Of a stretch of 64,000 bases of DNA, positions 17,069 through 24,994 are shown one piece after another. The DNA comes from Armatimonadota bacterium. GTDB lineage: Bacteria; Armatimonadota; UBA10988. Positions within the stretch are counted from its first letter, which is position 1. Each line of letters begins with the position of its first letter. The notes under the pieces were generated by a model. That model did no database searches. It was not told where the DNA came from and worked only from the letters and a program-made list of their open reading frames with translations. The stretch covers positions 1 through 64,000 of the forward strand of contig JACRKZ010000018.1 in assembly GCA_016235455.1 (NCBI GenBank), read 5' to 3'. The translations under genes and the position numbers were made by a program.

Positions 17069-17704
17069 ATGGCTAGCAGCATCTCCACCCGCCGGGGCGA
17101 CGGCGGCGCCGGGCAGATCCTCTACGGCCCGCGCGTGTCCAAGGCGTCGCCTCGGCTGGAGGCCAGCGGTGCGGTCGATGAGCTGGGGGCACACCTCGGC
17201 CTGTGCCGCGCCGAGGCCGCCAGCGACGAACTGGCGCCGCGCATCGAGGCGCTACAGCGCGAGCTGTTCGTGGTGGGCGCCGAACTGGGCACCCAGCCCG
17301 ACCAGCGGCACCGTCTCCGAGAGCGGCTGACCACGGCGCATCTGGCCGGACTGGATGCGCAGGTGGCCGAACTGGAGGCCTTGCCGGGCCTGCTGGATGG
17401 CTGGGCGCTGCCCGGAGCCAGCCGGCTCGGCGCGCTGCTGGACGTGGCCCGCACCGTGTGCCGCCGCGCTGAGCGGCGCGTGGTGACGCTGGTGGAGACG
17501 GGGGACGAGGACCAGCCGGACCTGGTGCCCTACCTCAACCGCCTGTCCGACCTGCTGTGGCTCTATGCCCGCTGGTACGAACTGCGCAGCGGGCTCGACT
17601 CGGCCTTGCGACCCGACGCCGGCTGGAGCGCTACAGCTTCCACTTGTAGCACCACAACTCCACCAGCCGCAGCAGGACCAGGACCACGACGAAGTAGAGG
17701 ATGA
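17069..17704 (+). CDS. PduO-type ATP:cob(I)alamin adenosyltransferase
   Basis: Transfers the adenosyl group of ATP to cob(I)alamin to make coenzyme B12, in the cytosol as a trimer. Markers: ISTRRGDGGAGQILYG, RVSKASPRLEASGAVDELGA, LPGASRLGALLDVARTVCRR, AERRVVTL and PYLNRLSDLLWLYAR. The length is 211, but the last 20 residues (from about TASTCSTTTPP) look unlike the family and are read from DNA that is also the 3' end of the leftward membrane gene. ATG 17069 is preceded by GGGAGG. It is divergent from the serpin operon. Cobalamin-dependent enzymes must be elsewhere in the genome. Confidence 0.9.
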   Translation: MASSISTRRGDGGAGQILYGPRVSKASPRLEASGAVDELGAHLGLCRAEAASDELAPRIEALQRELFVVGAELGTQPDQRHRLRERLTTAHLAGLDAQVAELEALPGLLDGWALPGASRLGALLDVARTVCRRAERRVVTLVETGDEDQPDLVPYLNRLSDLLWLYARWYELRSGLDSALRPDAGWSATASTCSTTTPPAAAGPGPRRSRG

Positions 17705-18743
17705 CGGCGAACAATGTGCTGATGACCTTGTTGCCGAAGACATCCTCCATGCCCTGGTTGACCGTGGTGGTCAGCGCGATCTTGGACCAGATGTCCGCCA
17801 GGAACTTCTGCACCCAGTCCCAGGCCGGCACCACCAGCGGCTTGTAGCCGAAATAGCACACCGCACCAACGACCGGATAGACCAGCGGGGCCATGACCGA
17901 GTACTTCAGTTCCTGGTGCTCCAGGTAGATGAAGCAGCGGCGGCACGGCGGCGCGGCGCCGCGCTGCGCCGCCACGGAGTTGCGCGCGTCGATCTCCGAG
18001 CGCATGTAGGCCTGCTGCGTGGCCGTACTGCCCTTCACGCCGGTGATCAGATTCTCCAGCATGGAGTTGTCGCAGAAGCAGCCGCGCTTGAGCTTCCAGC
18101 AACGGCGGCGCGCCTTGTAGGCCGGGCACACGCTGAGCAGATAGTCACGGCAGTAGGGCAACCGCCAGCACGGGCTGAGGACGTTGGGCTTGCCGCCCGA
18201 CTTGGGCGACTCGCGCTTGAGCTTGGCGGCCGCCTTGTAGGCGCGCGTCTGCTTCATCTCGGCCCGCGCCACCACCTTGCCCCAACCGGCGCGCAGACCC
18301 GGAATAAGCAGCGTCAGCAGCGTCCACTGACCGGCGTGCAGCACGTTGGTCAGCAGGACCTTCACCGCCTCGCTGTTCTGCCATTGGCCTTGGGCGTACT
18401 TGTTGCCCATGATGCGCACCAGATACGAGAAGCCGAACCACATGGCCACACCGTAGATGCCCACGTAGCCGACGCGCTCCTCGCTCTGCTCGGTGCGCCG
18501 AATGCCCCAGATGAACGCCACCATCAGCGCCATGTACAAGTGCCAACTGCTGATCTTGTCCACCACGGCCACGGCATTGGGCACATTGGCCTTGTAGAGC
18601 GAGCCGCCGGCCGTCTGGTAGGCCATGATGCCCAACGTCGCCCCGCCCACGATCAGGCCGATGCGCGCGCCCCACTCGGCGGCGCCCTCCAAAATGGTGC
18701 CCAGGGTCACCTCGGCATCGGACTTCTTGCGCTGGTTGGCCAC
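17631..18743 (-). CDS. Membrane protein with a two-CW-like cysteine cluster
   Basis: 370-residue protein with about four hydrophobic segments in the first 160 residues and two near the C-terminus. Between them is a hydrophilic stretch (residues 180-275) with a regular cysteine pattern: SPCWRLPYCRDYLLSVCPAY, then RRRCWKLKRGCFCDN, and later CRRC. The CW ... C ... CPA ... CW ... C order resembles the two-CW segment found in some signalling and chemotaxis proteins, which probably binds metal or senses redox state. GTG 18743 follows AGAGGGAG. Its 3' end overlaps the adenosyltransferase gene on the other strand by 74 bases. No full-length family recognised. Confidence 0.75.
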   Translation of the reverse strand: MANQRKKSDAEVTLGTILEGAAEWGARIGLIVGGATLGIMAYQTAGGSLYKANVPNAVAVVDKISSWHLYMALMVAFIWGIRRTEQSEERVGYVGIYGVAMWFGFSYLVRIMGNKYAQGQWQNSEAVKVLLTNVLHAGQWTLLTLLIPGLRAGWGKVVARAEMKQTRAYKAAAKLKRESPKSGGKPNVLSPCWRLPYCRDYLLSVCPAYKARRRCWKLKRGCFCDNSMLENLITGVKGSTATQQAYMRSEIDARNSVAAQRGAAPPCRRCFIYLEHQELKYSVMAPLVYPVVGAVCYFGYKPLVVPAWDWVQKFLADIWSKIALTTTVNQGMEDVFGNKVISTLFAVILYFVVVLVLLRLVELWCYKWKL

Positions 18744-18885
18744 GGTCGACTCCCTCTAATGCCCCGATAGCATACCAACCCGCAACCCCGCCTGTCAACG
18801 CGACTTGGCGCCCCCCTACCGGCCCTTCGCAACACGCTCGACGCACTCCGCCACGGCGCTTTCTCGCTCTCGGGTGACCCGAGTG

Positions 18886-18983
18886 CGACATCTTGGCCAG
18901 TACCGGATGTTTCTAGTCGATCTCCTCGGGACATCCAAGAGTCACGGTCACGCAACATCCACGACATCTTACTATTCTATAGT
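18886..18983 (+). promoter_or_regulatory. amt1 control region with repeated ACATC boxes
   Basis: This lies in the 307-base spacer 18744-19050. CGACATCT occurs at 18886-18893 and 18962-18969; related GGACATCC is at 18929-18936, CAACATCC at 18953-18960, and an inverted CCGGATGT at 18903-18910. Eight bases after the last CGACATCT is TATAGT at 18978-18983, a good -10 element, 73 bases before the amt1 ATG. No -35 consensus is visible, and the box sits where -35 should be, which suggests an activator-dependent promoter. The same layout precedes the second amt gene. Confidence 0.55.
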
Positions 18984-19050
18984 ACGCGCGCGCACGCGTG
19001 TGACCCAGGGCGCGATGGCCGGGCCGCGGCGGACAATGGAGGACCGAACA

Positions 19051-20349
19051 ATGACACGTCGCAACGCCCGAGCAATCGGGTTCCTGGTCGCGCTGTGCGC
19101 GGCTCCGGCGCTGGCCGACAGCGCCACTTCAACGAGCGCCAACGGCGCCGACACAGCCTGGGTACTGGCCTGCGCGGCGCTCGTGCTGTTCATGACGCCG
19201 GGCCTGGCCATGTTCTATGGCGGCATGGTCCGACGCAAGAACGTATTGGGCACGCTGCTGCACAGTTTCATTGCCATTGCCCTGATCAGCGTGCTCTGGG
19301 TGTTAGGAGGTTTCAGCCTGGCCTTCGCAACGGGCAGTCCGCTGATCGGTGGTCTGCAACACGTTGGTCTTTTGGGCATGACCGATGCGGTCTGGCCGAA
19401 CACCACCATTCCGCCGTTGGCCTTCATGATCTACCAGGCCATGTTCGCCGTGATCACTCCGGCGCTCATCGCCGGCGCCGTGGCTGAGCGCATGCGCCTC
19501 GCCGCCTATCTGGGCTTCATCGCCTTGTGGTCGCTGCTGGTCTACTGCCCCGTGGCGCACTGGATGTGGGCCGCCGACGGGTGGCTGCTCAAGAAGGGCG
19601 CGCTCGACTTCGCCGGGGGCAACGTGGTCCATGTCAGTTCCGGCTTCTCGGCGCTGGTGGCCTGCCTCGTGCTGGGTAGCCGCACGCAGGATGTGGAGGA
19701 CATCGCGGCGCCGCACAACCTGACCATGACCGTGCTGGGCGCGGGCATCCTGTGGTTCGGCTGGTTCGGCTTCAATGCCGGCAGCGCGCTGGGGGCCAAC
19801 AACATCGCCGCCACCGCCTTCGTCAATACCAACACCGCCGGCGCCTCGGCGCTACTCGTCTGGGCCATCGTCGAGTACATGCGCCACGGCCATGCCACCG
19901 TGCTCGGCGCCGTGTCGGGTGCAGTGGCCGGCCTGGCCGCCGTGACGCCAGCGGCCGGCTTCGTCTCGCCGCTGGTGGCCATGCTCATCGGCGCCGTGGT
20001 GGCCATCGTCTGCTTCGCCGCCGTGGAGCTCAAGGGTAGATTCGGCTACGACGACAGCCTCGACGCCTTCGGCGTGCATGGCATCGGTGGCGTGTGCGGC
20101 ATGTTGGCCACCGGTGTGTTCGCCCTCAAGGCCATCAACCCCGCCGGCGCCGACGGCCTGCTCGCCGGCCACGCCGACCTGCTGCTGACCCAGATCATGG
20201 CCGTGGCCGTGGTCATCGTCTACTCCTGCGCGATGACCTACCTCCTGCTGCGGGTCATCGGCGCCATGACACCGCTGACGCTCACCGACGAGGAGCAGCG
20301 CGACGGCATGGACCTGGTGCTGCACAACGAGGTCGGCTACCGCATGTAG
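19051..20349 (+). CDS. amt: Ammonium transporter Amt (first of two)
   Basis: Trimeric channel that conducts ammonia/ammonium across the cytoplasmic membrane. The 432 residues begin with a cleavable signal (FLVALCAAPALA) and then eleven membrane segments. Conserved features: DTAWVLACAALVLFMTPGLA, the outer gate phenylalanines in AMFAVITPAL and GWFGFNAGSALGANN, the substrate-site Trp in AHWMW, Asp in LDFAGGNVVHVSSG, and the twin histidines in VVHVSSG and FGVHGIGG. ATG 19051 follows GGAGG. It is highly similar to the next gene, indicating tandem duplication. No glnK/glnB gene is adjacent, unlike most amt loci. Confidence 0.96.
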   Translation: MTRRNARAIGFLVALCAAPALADSATSTSANGADTAWVLACAALVLFMTPGLAMFYGGMVRRKNVLGTLLHSFIAIALISVLWVLGGFSLAFATGSPLIGGLQHVGLLGMTDAVWPNTTIPPLAFMIYQAMFAVITPALIAGAVAERMRLAAYLGFIALWSLLVYCPVAHWMWAADGWLLKKGALDFAGGNVVHVSSGFSALVACLVLGSRTQDVEDIAAPHNLTMTVLGAGILWFGWFGFNAGSALGANNIAATAFVNTNTAGASALLVWAIVEYMRHGHATVLGAVSGAVAGLAAVTPAAGFVSPLVAMLIGAVVAIVCFAAVELKGRFGYDDSLDAFGVHGIGGVCGMLATGVFALKAINPAGADGLLAGHADLLLTQIMAVAVVIVYSCAMTYLLLRVIGAMTPLTLTDEEQRDGMDLVLHNEVGYRM

Positions 20350-20375
20350 ACGGCCGCACAGCCGGCACCGAAACA

Positions 20376-20415
20376 CTTCGCGGGTCGTTCGCCAGCCGGC
20401 GGACGACCCGCGAAG
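20376..20415 (+). terminator. Hairpin terminator between the amt genes
   Basis: Arms at 20376-20388 and 20403-20415 form 13 perfect pairs; four more pairs (CGCC/GGCG) form at the tip. It lies 27 bases after the amt1 stop. There is only a weak T-rich tail. It implies that the second amt gene is transcribed from its own promoter. Confidence 0.65.
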
Positions 20416-20492
20416 CCGCTTGTAGAGCGCTCTCGCGGCGATTCGTCGCCGATTTGTGTTCGGTTCATGTTTCGTCCTAAGTTTCACCGTCA

Positions 20493-20525
20493 CGACATCT
20501 CCCCGACATCTCTCCGGGGCACAAT
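20493..20525 (+). promoter_or_regulatory. amt2 promoter with two CGACATCT boxes
   Basis: CGACATCT occurs at 20493-20500 and 20504-20511, exactly 11 bases apart (one DNA turn). Eight bases after the second copy is CACAAT at 20520-20525, in the -10 position and 71 bases before the ATG. Box, eight-base gap, -10 and leader length match those of amt1 almost exactly. Direct repeats at one helical turn are typical of OmpR/PhoB-type response regulators; which regulator is used here is unknown. Confidence 0.55.
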
Positions 20526-20590
20526 ACGGTTACGCACAGAGGTGGACCGGGCCAGTGAGCCGGGCCGGTGCGACCGAGGAGGACCGAGAC

Positions 20591-21898
20591 ATGAGACGAG
20601 GAGTGACGAGCGGACTCTGCTGGCTGACAGCGCTTAGCGCTCTCCCAGCGCTGGCTCAGGCACCTGGCGCAGCGGCTCCGGCCCAACCCAACACCGGCGA
20701 CACGGCCTGGGTTCTGGCCAGCGCGGCACTGGTGCTGTTCATGACCCCAGGCCTGGCCCTGTTCTATGCGGGCATGGTTCGTCGCAAGAATGTGCTGGGA
20801 ACGTTACTGCACAGTTTCATCGCCATGGCACTGATGAGCGTGCTATGGGTGGTGATTGGTTTCAGCCTCGCCTTCGCCGAGGGTTCGCCGTTCGTGGGCG
20901 GCCTCAAGTACCTGGGCATGGGCAACATGGCTGACCCGGTTTGGACGGGTACCAGCATTCCGCCCATGGCCTTCATGATCTACCAGGCCATGTTCGCGGT
21001 CATCACACCGGCGCTGATCTCCGGCGCGGTTGCCGAGCGCATGCGCTTTGGAGCCTATGTGCTGTTCATCGGCCTGTGGTCGCTGCTGGTCTACTGTCCG
21101 GTGGCACACTGGGTGTGGGGCGCGGATGGCTTCCTGCTCAAGATGGGCGCGCTGGACTTCGCTGGCGGCAACGTGGTGCACGTGAGTTCGGGTGTTTCGG
21201 CCCTCGTGGCCTGTCTCGTGCTGGGCGCGCGGTCCAAGGACACGGAAGATATCCCCGCGCCGCACAACCTGGGCATGACAGTGCTGGGCGCCGGCATCCT
21301 GTGGTTCGGCTGGTTCGGCTTCAATGCCGGCAGCGCCCTGGGCGCCAACAACCTGGCCGCCACGGCCTTCGTCAACACCAACACCGCCGCGGCCACGGCC
21401 ATGCTGATGTGGTGCCTGGTGGAGTATCTGCGGCACGGTCGCGCCACGGTGCTGGGCGGCGTGTCGGGTGCGGTGGCCGGCCTGGTCGCCATCACGCCGG
21501 CGGCTGGCTTCGTGACGCCCATGGCGGCCATCGCCATCGGCGCGCTGGTCACCCTGGTGTGCTTCACCGCCATCGAGCTCAAGGGCAGGCTGGGCTACGA
21601 CGATAGCCTGGACGCCTTTGGCGTGCACGGCGTGGGCGGCGCGACCGGCGCCATGCTGACCGGCGTGTTCGCCCTCAAGGCGGTCAACGCGGCCGGCCAG
21701 GATGGCCTGCTGGCGGGCAACGCCGGTCTGCTGGTCACGCAGGCGGTCTCGGTGGTAGTGACCGCGGTCTACGCCGCCGTGGTGACCTTCATCCTCCTCA
21801 AGGTCATCGGCGCGCTCACGCCTCTGAAGCTGTCCGCCGAGGAGCAGAGCGACGGCATGGACATGGTGCTGCACAACGAGGTCGGCTACCGTCTGTAG
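20591..21898 (+). CDS. amt: Ammonium transporter Amt (second of two)
   Basis: 435-residue paralog of the upstream transporter with the same layout: signal peptide (LTALSALPALAQ), DTAWVLASAALVLFMTPGLA, AMFAVITPALISGAVAERM, AHWVWGADG, LDFAGGNVVHVSSGVSALVA, WFGWFGFNAGSALGANN and FGVHGVGG. Both pore histidines and the gate phenylalanines are present, so it should conduct. ATG 20591 follows GGAGG in a leader whose last 16 bases nearly equal those of amt1. The two proteins differ mainly at the signal peptide and in periplasmic loops, so they may differ in affinity or regulation. A long hairpin terminator follows. Confidence 0.96.
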   Translation: MRRGVTSGLCWLTALSALPALAQAPGAAAPAQPNTGDTAWVLASAALVLFMTPGLALFYAGMVRRKNVLGTLLHSFIAMALMSVLWVVIGFSLAFAEGSPFVGGLKYLGMGNMADPVWTGTSIPPMAFMIYQAMFAVITPALISGAVAERMRFGAYVLFIGLWSLLVYCPVAHWVWGADGFLLKMGALDFAGGNVVHVSSGVSALVACLVLGARSKDTEDIPAPHNLGMTVLGAGILWFGWFGFNAGSALGANNLAATAFVNTNTAAATAMLMWCLVEYLRHGRATVLGGVSGAVAGLVAITPAAGFVTPMAAIAIGALVTLVCFTAIELKGRLGYDDSLDAFGVHGVGGATGAMLTGVFALKAVNAAGQDGLLAGNAGLLVTQAVSVVVTAVYAAVVTFILLKVIGALTPLKLSAEEQSDGMDMVLHNEVGYRL

Positions 21899-21920
21899 TC
21901 CCGGCACTCGACTGAACGCA

Positions 21921-21955
21921 GGCAAAGGGCCGGCCCCCAGGGCCGGCCCTTTGCC
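21921..21955 (+). terminator. Strong terminator after amt2
   Basis: A perfect 16-bp stem (21921-21936 with 21940-21955) with a three-base loop, flanked by AAAGGG and CCCTTT inside the arms and followed by GTTGGTTT. It is 22 bases after the stop. The internal A- and T-runs could let it act in both directions. Confidence 0.8.
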
Positions 21956-22000
21956 GTTGGTTTCCACCAGGCCCGCGGGCCGCCAGGCGGCCCAAATAGC

Positions 22001-22031
22001 GAAAGGCCGACCCTGCGCGGATCGGCCTTTC
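22001..22031 (-). terminator. Terminator of tRNA-Pro
   Basis: GAAAGGCCGA at 22001-22010 pairs with TCGGCCTTTC at 22022-22031, ten base pairs. It lies ten bases beyond the 3' end of the leftward tRNA-Pro gene. On the minus strand the second arm ends in CCTTTC and is followed by GCTATTT. Confidence 0.65.
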
Positions 22032-22040
22032 CCGTGGCAG

Positions 22041-22114
22041 TCGGGGCGACTGGACTTGAACCAGCGACCTCTTGACCCCCAGTCAAGCGCGCTACCAAAC
22101 TGCGCCACGCCCCG
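22041..22114 (-). tRNA. tRNA-Pro(GGG)
   Basis: All four arms fold. Acceptor CGGGGCG pairs with CGCCCCG. The D stem is GCGC/GCGC with the loop AGTTTGGTA. The anticodon stem CTTGA/TCAAG encloses CTGGGGG, giving anticodon GGG. The T stem GCTGG pairs with CCAGT around TTCAAGT (one G-T pair), and the discriminator is A. CCA is not encoded and must be added after transcription. Confidence 0.95.
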
Positions 22115-22126
22115 AAGACGCCACGC

Positions 22127-22155
22127 AGTATAGCATGGGCCTGACACCGCGACAA
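22127..22155 (-). promoter_or_regulatory. Promoter of tRNA-Pro
   Basis: On the minus strand, TTGTCG (22150-22155) and TATACT (22127-22132) are 17 bases apart. The -10 ends 12 bases before the tRNA 5' end at 22114, the usual spacing for a stable-RNA promoter. Confidence 0.7.
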
Positions 22156-22219
22156 GGAGTGATCGAGACGGGGAAGGAGTCGCCACCGGCGCGACGAACC
22201 ATGAGCTATCCGCACGAGG

Positions 22220-23557
22220 GTGGGAAAGGCGACGTCGTTGCTGCTGAGACCGGGAGATCTGCTCGAGGGGCGGCTGGACACCTACGCCGTCAGCTCCACC
22301 ATGAGCCGCGGAGCCTACGGCTGCGCGCATCTCGCGCGCACGTCCGACGGCGCGTGGCGGGTGATCAAGCAGTTCCTGCCTACCGAGGAGCTGTCACGCA
22401 GCGATCTGGAGTACCAACGCCTGTGCTTCGACCGCGAAGCCGATATCCTCACCCGCTTCCACTCCCCGCTGATCGTCTATGGCTATGAGCTGATCCATGC
22501 CGACGACGACCGCTTCCTGGTCATGGAGCATGTCCAGGGGCAGACGCTACGCGCCCTGTTCGACCGCCACCGGCTGGACAACGGCCAGCCCTGGGCCTGG
22601 CCGCGCGTGGTAGCCATCGGCCGGCAGTTGGCCGCCGCGCTGCACTGGCTGCACGGGCTGCCCGGCCGTATCATCTACCGCGATCTCAAGCCCGCCAACA
22701 TCATGTGGGACGCGGTGGCGCAACGACTCAAGCTGATCGACTTCGGCACGGCCCGCTTCAACGCCGACGGCAGCCGCGCCACGCAAGGGCTGGGCACCGC
22801 CGGCTACGCGCCGCCCGAGCTGTATGGTCAGGGCGAGCTCGGCCCGCCGGCCGATGTCTACACGCTCGGCGCCGTGCTCTACGAACTGCTCACCGGCACG
22901 CCGCCGCCTGACCGCACCACACCCACCGACTTCTCCGCGGTTGTCGAGCCGTTGCCGGCCGAACTGTCGGCCGCCCTGACGCGCGCCCTGCAGCAGGATC
23001 CCGCCCGCCGCTTCGCCGACGCGGGCGAGTTCGGCGCTGCGCTGGGGGCGCTGGCGGTCAACGACGACTCGCCGTTGACCGTGCCGCCGCGCAACCTGCA
23101 CCCGCCCATCGCCTGTTTCTGCCCGACATGCGGCCGCGAGCCCGGTAGCGACTCCGCTGTGTTCTGCGGCGTCGATGGCAGCGTGTACCAGGTGGCCATG
23201 CTGCGCATCGTGCCCCGCCACCGGCCAGCCACCACGGTCTACCTCGACCGGCGCGAAGCCGTGCTGGGCCGCAACGATCCCGACCGTGGCTGGTACCCAG
23301 AGGTGGATCTGAGCGCCTGCGACCCGGCCCGCCATGTCTCACGACGCCATGCCCGGCTGCGACGCGACGCCGGCTCGCTGTCGGTGGTGGCCGCACCCAC
23401 CACAAACAGCACGCGCGTGGACGGGCAGCCGTTGGCACCCGACACGCCGGTTGAGCTCAAGGCGGGTAGCCGTCTGGAACTCGGCGACCTGGTCGCGACG
23501 GTGATCATCCGACCGGTGCTCGATCCGACGCCGGTGCTCGAGGAGGGGTATCTGTGA
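22220..23557 (+). CDS. Ser/Thr protein kinase with C-terminal zinc ribbon and FHA domain
   Basis: Cytosolic Hanks-type kinase, 445 residues. Kinase domain about 20-275: Gly loop MSRGAYGCAHLA, Lys in WRVIKQFL, catalytic loop IIYRDLKPANIMWD (Tyr for the usual His), LIDFGTARF, GTAGYAPPELYG and ADVYTLGAVLYELLTG. Then a Cys pair pattern (CFCPTCGREPG ... FCGVDG) and an FHA domain about 330-430 (AVLGRNDPDRGW, HVSRRHARLRRD) that binds phosphothreonine. The start is uncertain: GTG 22220 is given, but TTG 22238 has a better-spaced AAAGG. First gene of a five-gene operon; its stop overlaps the PP2C gene start. No transmembrane segment. Confidence 0.9.
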   Translation: MGKATSLLLRPGDLLEGRLDTYAVSSTMSRGAYGCAHLARTSDGAWRVIKQFLPTEELSRSDLEYQRLCFDREADILTRFHSPLIVYGYELIHADDDRFLVMEHVQGQTLRALFDRHRLDNGQPWAWPRVVAIGRQLAAALHWLHGLPGRIIYRDLKPANIMWDAVAQRLKLIDFGTARFNADGSRATQGLGTAGYAPPELYGQGELGPPADVYTLGAVLYELLTGTPPPDRTTPTDFSAVVEPLPAELSAALTRALQQDPARRFADAGEFGAALGALAVNDDSPLTVPPRNLHPPIACFCPTCGREPGSDSAVFCGVDGSVYQVAMLRIVPRHRPATTVYLDRREAVLGRNDPDRGWYPEVDLSACDPARHVSRRHARLRRDAGSLSVVAAPTTNSTRVDGQPLAPDTPVELKAGSRLELGDLVATVIIRPVLDPTPVLEEGYL

Positions 23558-24981
23558 TGTCGCCATTGGCTGACTCCCTGCGCGAGGGCGCCATCATTGC
23601 GGGCCGCTACCAGATCCGGCGCACGCTGGCCAGCGACTCCGAAGCACGGCTGCTCGTCGCGGTGGACGACGGCGGGCCGCGGCCGGAGTTGCGCGTCCTC
23701 CTCACCCGACCGGCCAACTCCGCGCCGGATCTGCGGCAGGCCGCGGATCTTGCCAGCGCCGGCTCGCTGTGCGCGCCGCTGGTCGACTCATTGGAGGTCG
23801 ATGGCCAGCAGGTACTCGTGCTGGGGGCCAATGGTGGCCTCACACTGGCCGACCCGTCGCCGTCAGCCAATGACCCGTGGCTGGCCCACGTGCTGCTGGT
23901 ACTGACCCAGTTGCTCAGCGATTTGGCGCGCGCCGGCGCCGACCTCGACCAGGTGACGCTGGCCCGCCTGGTGCTCGTGCCCGGCGAGCCCGGTCTGCGC
24001 TACGTCGGCCCGGTGGTGGCCGGCGCCGCGACCGACCTGCCTGCTGCGTTGGCCCGCCTGCGTGACGACCTGCTGGCTCAGCCGGGCACCTGGAGCAGCG
24101 ACCTGCGCGCCTTCATCGAGCACTGGCGACACGGACGGCTGGGCAGCTTCAGCGATGTGCTCACCCATCTCGCCGCGCTCTGTGAGCCGGGCGAGCTCAC
24201 CGCGCAGGTCGGGCTGGTGTCCGACGCCGGCCGCATCCGCCGACAGAATGAGGATGCTGCCCTGCGCCTCGCGGAGCAGTCACTCACCGGCCTCGGCGCC
24301 GTGGAGTGGTCGTTGGTCGCGTTGGCCGATGGCATGGGCGGTCATCGCGGCGGCCGCCAGGCATCGCAGTTGGCGCTACACACGCTGGCCACCTCGCTGG
24401 CCTGGCAAGGTGCCAACGCCGCCATGGAAGGCCACTCGCCGCGCTGGGACGACAACGGCAGCGTGGTGGCCCTGCTGCTGGCCGCGGTCGATGAAGCGCA
24501 CCGCGCCGTGGCCGGTCTGGCCGACACCGGCGAGGAACGTGCGCCTGGCTGTACCCTGACTGCCGGCCTGTTGGTCGACCGACGGTTCTTCCTGGTGCAT
24601 GTCGGCGACAGCCGTGCTTACCTGGCGCGCGACGGCCGGCTCGAACAGCTGACGCGCGACGACACGCTCGTGCAGGGCCTGGTCGACGGTGGCGACCTGA
24701 CCGCGGCTGAGGCCCGCAGCCATCCGTCGGGCCACGTGCTGACGCAAGCGCTCGGCCAGCCGGTGGCCATCAACCCGATGGTCGGACTGCGGTTGCTGTG
24801 GCCCGGCGATCGCCTGCTCTTCTGTAGTGACGGGATCACGGAGTCGCTCGACGACGCGGCCTTGGCCGCGCTGCTGGCCGACCCGCGGCCCGCCGCTGAT
24901 GTCGCCGAGCGGGTGGTGACCGCGGCGCTCACCGCCGGCAGTCGTGACAACGTGACCGCCATCGTGCAAGACTTGAGCTAG
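23557..24981 (+). CDS. PP2C-type Ser/Thr phosphatase with degenerate kinase-like N-terminus
   Basis: Removes phosphate from Ser/Thr residues, with two metal ions, in the cytosol; the obvious opponent of the two kinases in this operon. Residues 1-205 begin like a kinase N-lobe (GAIIAGRYQIRRTLASDSEA) but lack the HRD and DFG motifs, so they are at best a pseudokinase. PP2C domain about 215-474: DAGRIRRQNEDAALRL, VALADGMGGHRGGRQAS, FFLVHVGDSRAYLARDGRL, LTRDDTLVQGLV, HVLTQALGQ, LLFCSDGITESLDD and SRDNVTAIVQD; all metal-binding aspartates are present. ATG 23557 overlaps the kinase stop (GTG 23554 also possible), with AGGAGGGG upstream. The next gene follows after 13 bases. Confidence 0.92.
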   Translation: MSPLADSLREGAIIAGRYQIRRTLASDSEARLLVAVDDGGPRPELRVLLTRPANSAPDLRQAADLASAGSLCAPLVDSLEVDGQQVLVLGANGGLTLADPSPSANDPWLAHVLLVLTQLLSDLARAGADLDQVTLARLVLVPGEPGLRYVGPVVAGAATDLPAALARLRDDLLAQPGTWSSDLRAFIEHWRHGRLGSFSDVLTHLAALCEPGELTAQVGLVSDAGRIRRQNEDAALRLAEQSLTGLGAVEWSLVALADGMGGHRGGRQASQLALHTLATSLAWQGANAAMEGHSPRWDDNGSVVALLLAAVDEAHRAVAGLADTGEERAPGCTLTAGLLVDRRFFLVHVGDSRAYLARDGRLEQLTRDDTLVQGLVDGGDLTAAEARSHPSGHVLTQALGQPVAINPMVGLRLLWPGDRLLFCSDGITESLDDAALAALLADPRPAADVAERVVTAALTAGSRDNVTAIVQDLS

Positions 24982-24994
24982 GAGAGCATGGTCC

